A stretch of DNA of 64,000 bases, taken from assembly GCA_015232455.1 (NCBI GenBank), contig JADFZQ010000007.1, positions 62,001 to 126,000 of the forward strand. Direction: 5' to 3'. Position 1 is the stretch's first letter. Each line of letters opens with the position of its first letter. The stretch is from Desulfamplus sp. Its GTDB lineage: Bacteria > Desulfobacterota > Desulfobacteria > Desulfobacterales > Desulfobacteraceae. Of the stretch, positions 61,107 to 64,000 are shown piece after piece. The translations under genes were made by a program, and so were the position numbers. The notes below the pieces were generated by a model that saw only the letters and a list, made by a program, of their open reading frames with translations, did no database searches and was not told the origin of the DNA.

Positions 61107-62846
61107 GTGATCGATCTACACATACACTCAACAGCATCTGATGGCTCTTTTACTCCTATTGAGATTGTTAATATGGCAATCAATAGAGGATTGAGTGCGA
61201 TTTCAATTACAGACCATGATACTATTGATGGAGTCAAAGAGGCTATTGAAGCTGGCATTCCTCATAATATCGAGTTGATAACTGGGGTTGAACTTAGTGT
61301 TCAGCCTCCGCTTAACTATGAAGATAGCGGGAGTATCCATATTCTTGGCTATGGGTTTAGCATTTATGACAAAGATATGAATGCTACCCTCATAAAACTT
61401 AGAGATGCTCGTGCAAACAGAAATCCTTTGATACTTGAAAGGCTAAGTCAATTAGGGTTTCCTCTTACAATGAGCGAGGTTATAGATATATGTGGAGAAG
61501 GTCAGATTGGTCGCCCCCACATTGCAAAAGCTATGGTTGAAAAAGGTTATGTTCCATCTTTTGACTATGCTTTTGATAACTATCTTGGAAAGGGCAAACC
61601 TGCATATATAGATAAATTTAGGCTCTCTTGCAAAGATGCAATTAAACTAATTCTTGATGCTGGGGGTATTCCCGTGCTTGCACACCCTGGTCTTATCAAA
61701 ATTCAAACTCTTTCTCCGTTTAGATATAATTCAGATAGCAACTGCTCAAATATCAATTATTCAACTAACTATCCAAATGAATATTATCCATTGGAATATT
61801 TTATCTCTCAGCTTATTGGTATGGGACTTATGGGTATTGAAGTGTTTCATACAGATCACTCAAAAGAAGAGAGTAACTATTTTGAGAAGTTTGCAAAAAG
61901 AAAAGCTCTTCTGGTTACTGGTGGTTCTGATTTTCATGGAACGCTTAAACAAGGTGTTGAGATTGGTATTGGTAAGGCTGAGGCTGGTATTAATATTGGT
62001 AAGGTTGAGGAGAACTATAGAGGCAACCTTTCAATTAGCTTTGATTATTATAAGAACCTATATATTGCGGTTGAGAAAACAAGAAGGGCTAATAGCAACA
62101 TAGAAAAACTTCAGGATAATTTTTGTTACTCATTTAAAGAGCAATCATTGCTTAAGACAGCTCTAAGGCATAGCTCTTATGTTAATGAGATGCAAAGTCC
62201 TAATGTTGTTGATAATCAAAAATTATTGGATAATCAAAGATTATCAGACAATCAACGGCTTGAATTTTTAGGAGATGCTGTTCTTGGGCTTTCTATTGCT
62301 CAACTTTTGATGCAAAAATTTCCTGACATGAAAGAGGGGGACTTATCAAAATTACGCTCAAATCTTGTAAGTGAATCGTCTCTTGCATCAATGGCACGAT
62401 ATATGGACGTTGGAAGATTTATACTGCTTGGAAAAGGAGAACGTCTCTCGCGTGGTTCAGAAAAAAACTCAATTCTTGCGGACACATTTGAGGCTATTAT
62501 TGCTGCAATCTTTCTTGAGATTGGCTTTGAGGCAACTTGTGAGCTTATATCTCTATATTTTGACAATCAGATAAGCCAGATAACATCGAATAGCGATACC
62601 TGTGATTATAAAAGTATGCTTCAGGAGATGGTTCAAGAGATGGGCAATTTTGCTCCGTGTTATAAAATTTTAAAAGAGTTGGGTCCAGACCATGATAAAA
62701 TGTTTGAGGTGGTTCTAAATGTATGTGATATAGAGGCAAGAGGAGAAGGTAAAAACAAAAAATCAGCAGAACAAAATGCAGCTGCAAATGCGATTGCTAT
62801 AATTAATAAAAATAAGCTATTAAAGGGAGATTCTTCATGCTCGTAA
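61107..62846 (+). CDS. PHP-domain phosphoesterase fused to ribonuclease III
   Basis: One 579-residue frame, GTG start. Residues 1-325 are a PHP phosphoesterase of the YciV/RNase AM type: DLHIHSTASDGS, SITDHDTIDG, AHPG, FHTDHS and GSDFHG supply the metal-binding His/Asp. Residues about 331-579 are RNase III: TALRHSSYVNE, the NQRLEFLGDAVL signature (about 381-392), FEAIIAAIFLE with the catalytic Glu, and a dsRNA-binding domain (about 495-575: YKSMLQEMVQE ... SAEQNAAANAI). No in-frame ATG, GTG or TTG lies near the RNase III start. RNase AM trims 5' ends of 5S rRNA and small RNAs in E. coli; RNase III cuts rRNA precursors. The fusion would couple two RNA-maturation activities. Confidence 0.95.
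   Translation: MIDLHIHSTASDGSFTPIEIVNMAINRGLSAISITDHDTIDGVKEAIEAGIPHNIELITGVELSVQPPLNYEDSGSIHILGYGFSIYDKDMNATLIKLRDARANRNPLILERLSQLGFPLTMSEVIDICGEGQIGRPHIAKAMVEKGYVPSFDYAFDNYLGKGKPAYIDKFRLSCKDAIKLILDAGGIPVLAHPGLIKIQTLSPFRYNSDSNCSNINYSTNYPNEYYPLEYFISQLIGMGLMGIEVFHTDHSKEESNYFEKFAKRKALLVTGGSDFHGTLKQGVEIGIGKAEAGINIGKVEENYRGNLSISFDYYKNLYIAVEKTRRANSNIEKLQDNFCYSFKEQSLLKTALRHSSYVNEMQSPNVVDNQKLLDNQRLSDNQRLEFLGDAVLGLSIAQLLMQKFPDMKEGDLSKLRSNLVSESSLASMARYMDVGRFILLGKGERLSRGSEKNSILADTFEAIIAAIFLEIGFEATCELISLYFDNQISQITSNSDTCDYKSMLQEMVQEMGNFAPCYKILKELGPDHDKMFEVVLNVCDIEARGEGKNKKSAEQNAAANAIAIINKNKLLKGDSSCS
62211..62264. repeat. Three 18-bp tandem repeats in the RNase III signature
   Basis: Units start at 62211, 62229 and 62247 and encode DNQKLL, DNQRLS and DNQRLE. 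The third belongs to the conserved NQRLEFLGD motif, so the first two look like duplications of the motif's own codons, placed just before it. Confidence 0.85.
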
Positions 62847-62875
62847 ATTAGAAGCAGCATAAGAAATTTATATAA

Positions 62876-64000
62876 GTGCAAAGGTCATATACCACATTAA
62901 AACCCCTTATTATCCCAATATTTATCCCTCATTCAGGTTGTCCTCACCAATGTGCTTTTTGCAATCAATCCATTATTACTGATACATCGCACAACAAAGA
63001 TAAAAACAAACTATATCTACTTCCATCTCAAGAAGAAATAAGGCATGAAGTAGATCGTTTTCTTCTCTATAAAGGAGTAAGAAAAGAGGTTGAGCTTGCA
63101 TTTTTTGGCGGCAATTTTCTTGGTCTTAAACAAGACGAGATAATTTTCTTGCTCTCATCTGCTAAAGAGCTTGTAAAGGATGGGAAAATTGACTCTATTC
63201 GATTCTCCACACGACCAGACACAATCACAACAGAGCGGCTTGAACTCATATCACAATACCCTGTCTCAACAATTGAGATTGGTGTTCAATCTATGGATAA
63301 TAGAGTGTTAAAACTTGCAAAGCGGGGACATACAGCAGAGGATACTATAAAAGCCGCCTCCCTGTTAAAAGATATTAAGCAATATGGCGACTTTAGAGAA
63401 TCATCTTTGATAGCTACAGATATTGCTCCAATATCTACTACTGAGACAAAAATATGTAAATCTATTACAAAGACAAAACCATTTAAAATTGGTATGCAGA
63501 TGATAGTTGGGCTTCCTGAAGATAACGATAAAACAGCTCTTGAGACAGCAGAAAAGATAGCTCAACTTAAACCTGATTTTGTTCGTATCTACCCTCTGAT
63601 TGTTTTAGAAGGCAGTCTAATTGCTAAGTGGTATCGTGAAGGAAAGTATGAGCCAATCTCATTGGAGTCATCTGTTAAACTTGTAAAAGAGATATTTCTT
63701 ATATTTCAGAGACACGGCATTTCCGTAATTAGAATGGGACTTCAGGCATCAGACTTGCTTCAAGATAAGCTCTCAATGGTTGCAGGTCCTTGGCATCCAG
63801 CCTTTGGGCATTTAGTCTATTCTGAGATTTTTTTTGATAAAGCTGTTGACTTGATTGCGAAGCTCGGGTTCATACCCCGCCCCTTGCAGCGGAAAGTTTT
63901 CATTAATAAAGAATTGTCCTATGAAGATTTAGGTATAAATCAAGAGAATAAACAAGAGAGCCAAATTATCACTTTGGCTGTTCACCCAGCATCAATATCA
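62876..64000 (+). CDS. Radical SAM protein, Elp3/COG1243-like (partial)
   Basis: An open frame begins with GTG 62876 directly after an in-frame TAA (62873-62875) and runs off the right edge (375 codons seen). It starts TTLKPLIIPIFIPHSGCPHQCAFCNQS, whose Cys triad binds the radical SAM [4Fe-4S] cluster. FFGGNFLG, RFSTRPDTI, IEIGVQSMDNRVLKLAKRGH, MQMIVGLPED and VRIYPLIVLEGS follow, as in Elp3-related and coproporphyrinogen-oxidase-like radical SAM enzymes. The ribosome site is weak. A Ser/Thr/Lys-rich insert lies near residues 170-200. The reaction is unknown. Confidence 0.85.
   Translation, partial: MQRSYTTLKPLIIPIFIPHSGCPHQCAFCNQSIITDTSHNKDKNKLYLLPSQEEIRHEVDRFLLYKGVRKEVELAFFGGNFLGLKQDEIIFLLSSAKELVKDGKIDSIRFSTRPDTITTERLELISQYPVSTIEIGVQSMDNRVLKLAKRGHTAEDTIKAASLLKDIKQYGDFRESSLIATDIAPISTTETKICKSITKTKPFKIGMQMIVGLPEDNDKTALETAEKIAQLKPDFVRIYPLIVLEGSLIAKWYREGKYEPISLESSVKLVKEIFLIFQRHGISVIRMGLQASDLLQDKLSMVAGPWHPAFGHLVYSEIFFDKAVDLIAKLGFIPRPLQRKVFINKELSYEDLGINQENKQESQIITLAVHPASIS

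Noticed and set aside
1-64000. tRNA, rRNA, prophage, toxin-antitoxin or restriction genes
   Set aside because: Both strands were scanned by eye and no cloverleaf, rRNA segment, integrase or defence-type gene was recognised.

Overview
The window is AT-rich bacterial chromosome, most likely from an anaerobic, flagellated, Gram-negative member of the Desulfobacterota (Desulfobacterales-like). That assignment is inference. It rests on meso-diaminopimelate-type MurE (DNPR motif), a five-domain S1, an HdrD-like iron-sulfur protein with an in-frame UGA, HDOD-domain regulators, a DsrE/CoA-disulfide-reductase pair, orphan GlpB and FapA/DUF342. No rRNA, tRNA, CRISPR array, prophage or complete insertion sequence was seen. 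Genes are densely packed and almost all belong to recognisable families.

Layout. 1-1.3 kb: the 3' end of leuA and ftsY. 1.6-8.9 kb: a flagellar filament block (fliC with a very large repeat-rich insert behind a good sigma-28 promoter, fliD, a FliT-like small gene, fliS, flaG, a family 2 glycosyltransferase), followed on the minus strand by a short FapA-like protein and a 1498-residue HrpA helicase. 14.7-16.0 kb: an iron-sulfur CCG-domain protein whose frame is interrupted by one TGA that is best read as selenocysteine; a hairpin of bacterial SECIS type follows it. 16.3-23.3 kb: glpB, rpsA, an SH3-domain membrane protein, then class II aldolase - diadenylate-cyclase-like protein - His-rich protein. 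23.4-32.3 kb: a DMT transporter, a sulfur-redox pair (DsrE plus CoADR-rhodanese), nitroreductase, two HDOD proteins, an OleD-like reductase and a diguanylate cyclase. 32.3-35.6 kb: livM, livH and livK without their ATPases. 35.7-56.9 kb: a B12-type radical SAM protein and the whole dcw cell-wall/division cluster on the minus strand (mraZ, rsmH, ftsL, ftsI, a murE-murF fusion, mraY, murD, ftsW, murG, murC, murB, ftsQ, ftsA, ftsZ), with MraZ-box-like repeats in front of mraZ. 57.3-64 kb: siroheme/heme genes with a cytochrome-assembly-like membrane protein, dksA, a PHP-RNase III fusion, and the start of another radical SAM protein.

Four themes stand out. First, the probable selenoprotein at 14668-15990. 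Second, two gene fusions with no internal start codon: MurE-MurF, and PHP phosphoesterase-RNase III. Third, many housekeeping proteins are longer than usual because of in-frame, low-complexity, Ser/Asn/Lys-rich inserts. Some of these are clean short tandem repeats (4 x 18 bp in hemA, 3 x 18 bp in the RNase III signature, 5 x 21 bp in hrpA), and two are in-frame copies of a GC-rich dispersed repeat inside hrpA. Fourth, several families of dispersed hairpin repeats occur: a 33-bp palindrome in three copies, the GC-rich MITE-like element in four copies, a 168-bp fold-back element, and smaller hairpins.

All functions are read from the sequence and from knowledge of the families. No database search was run.
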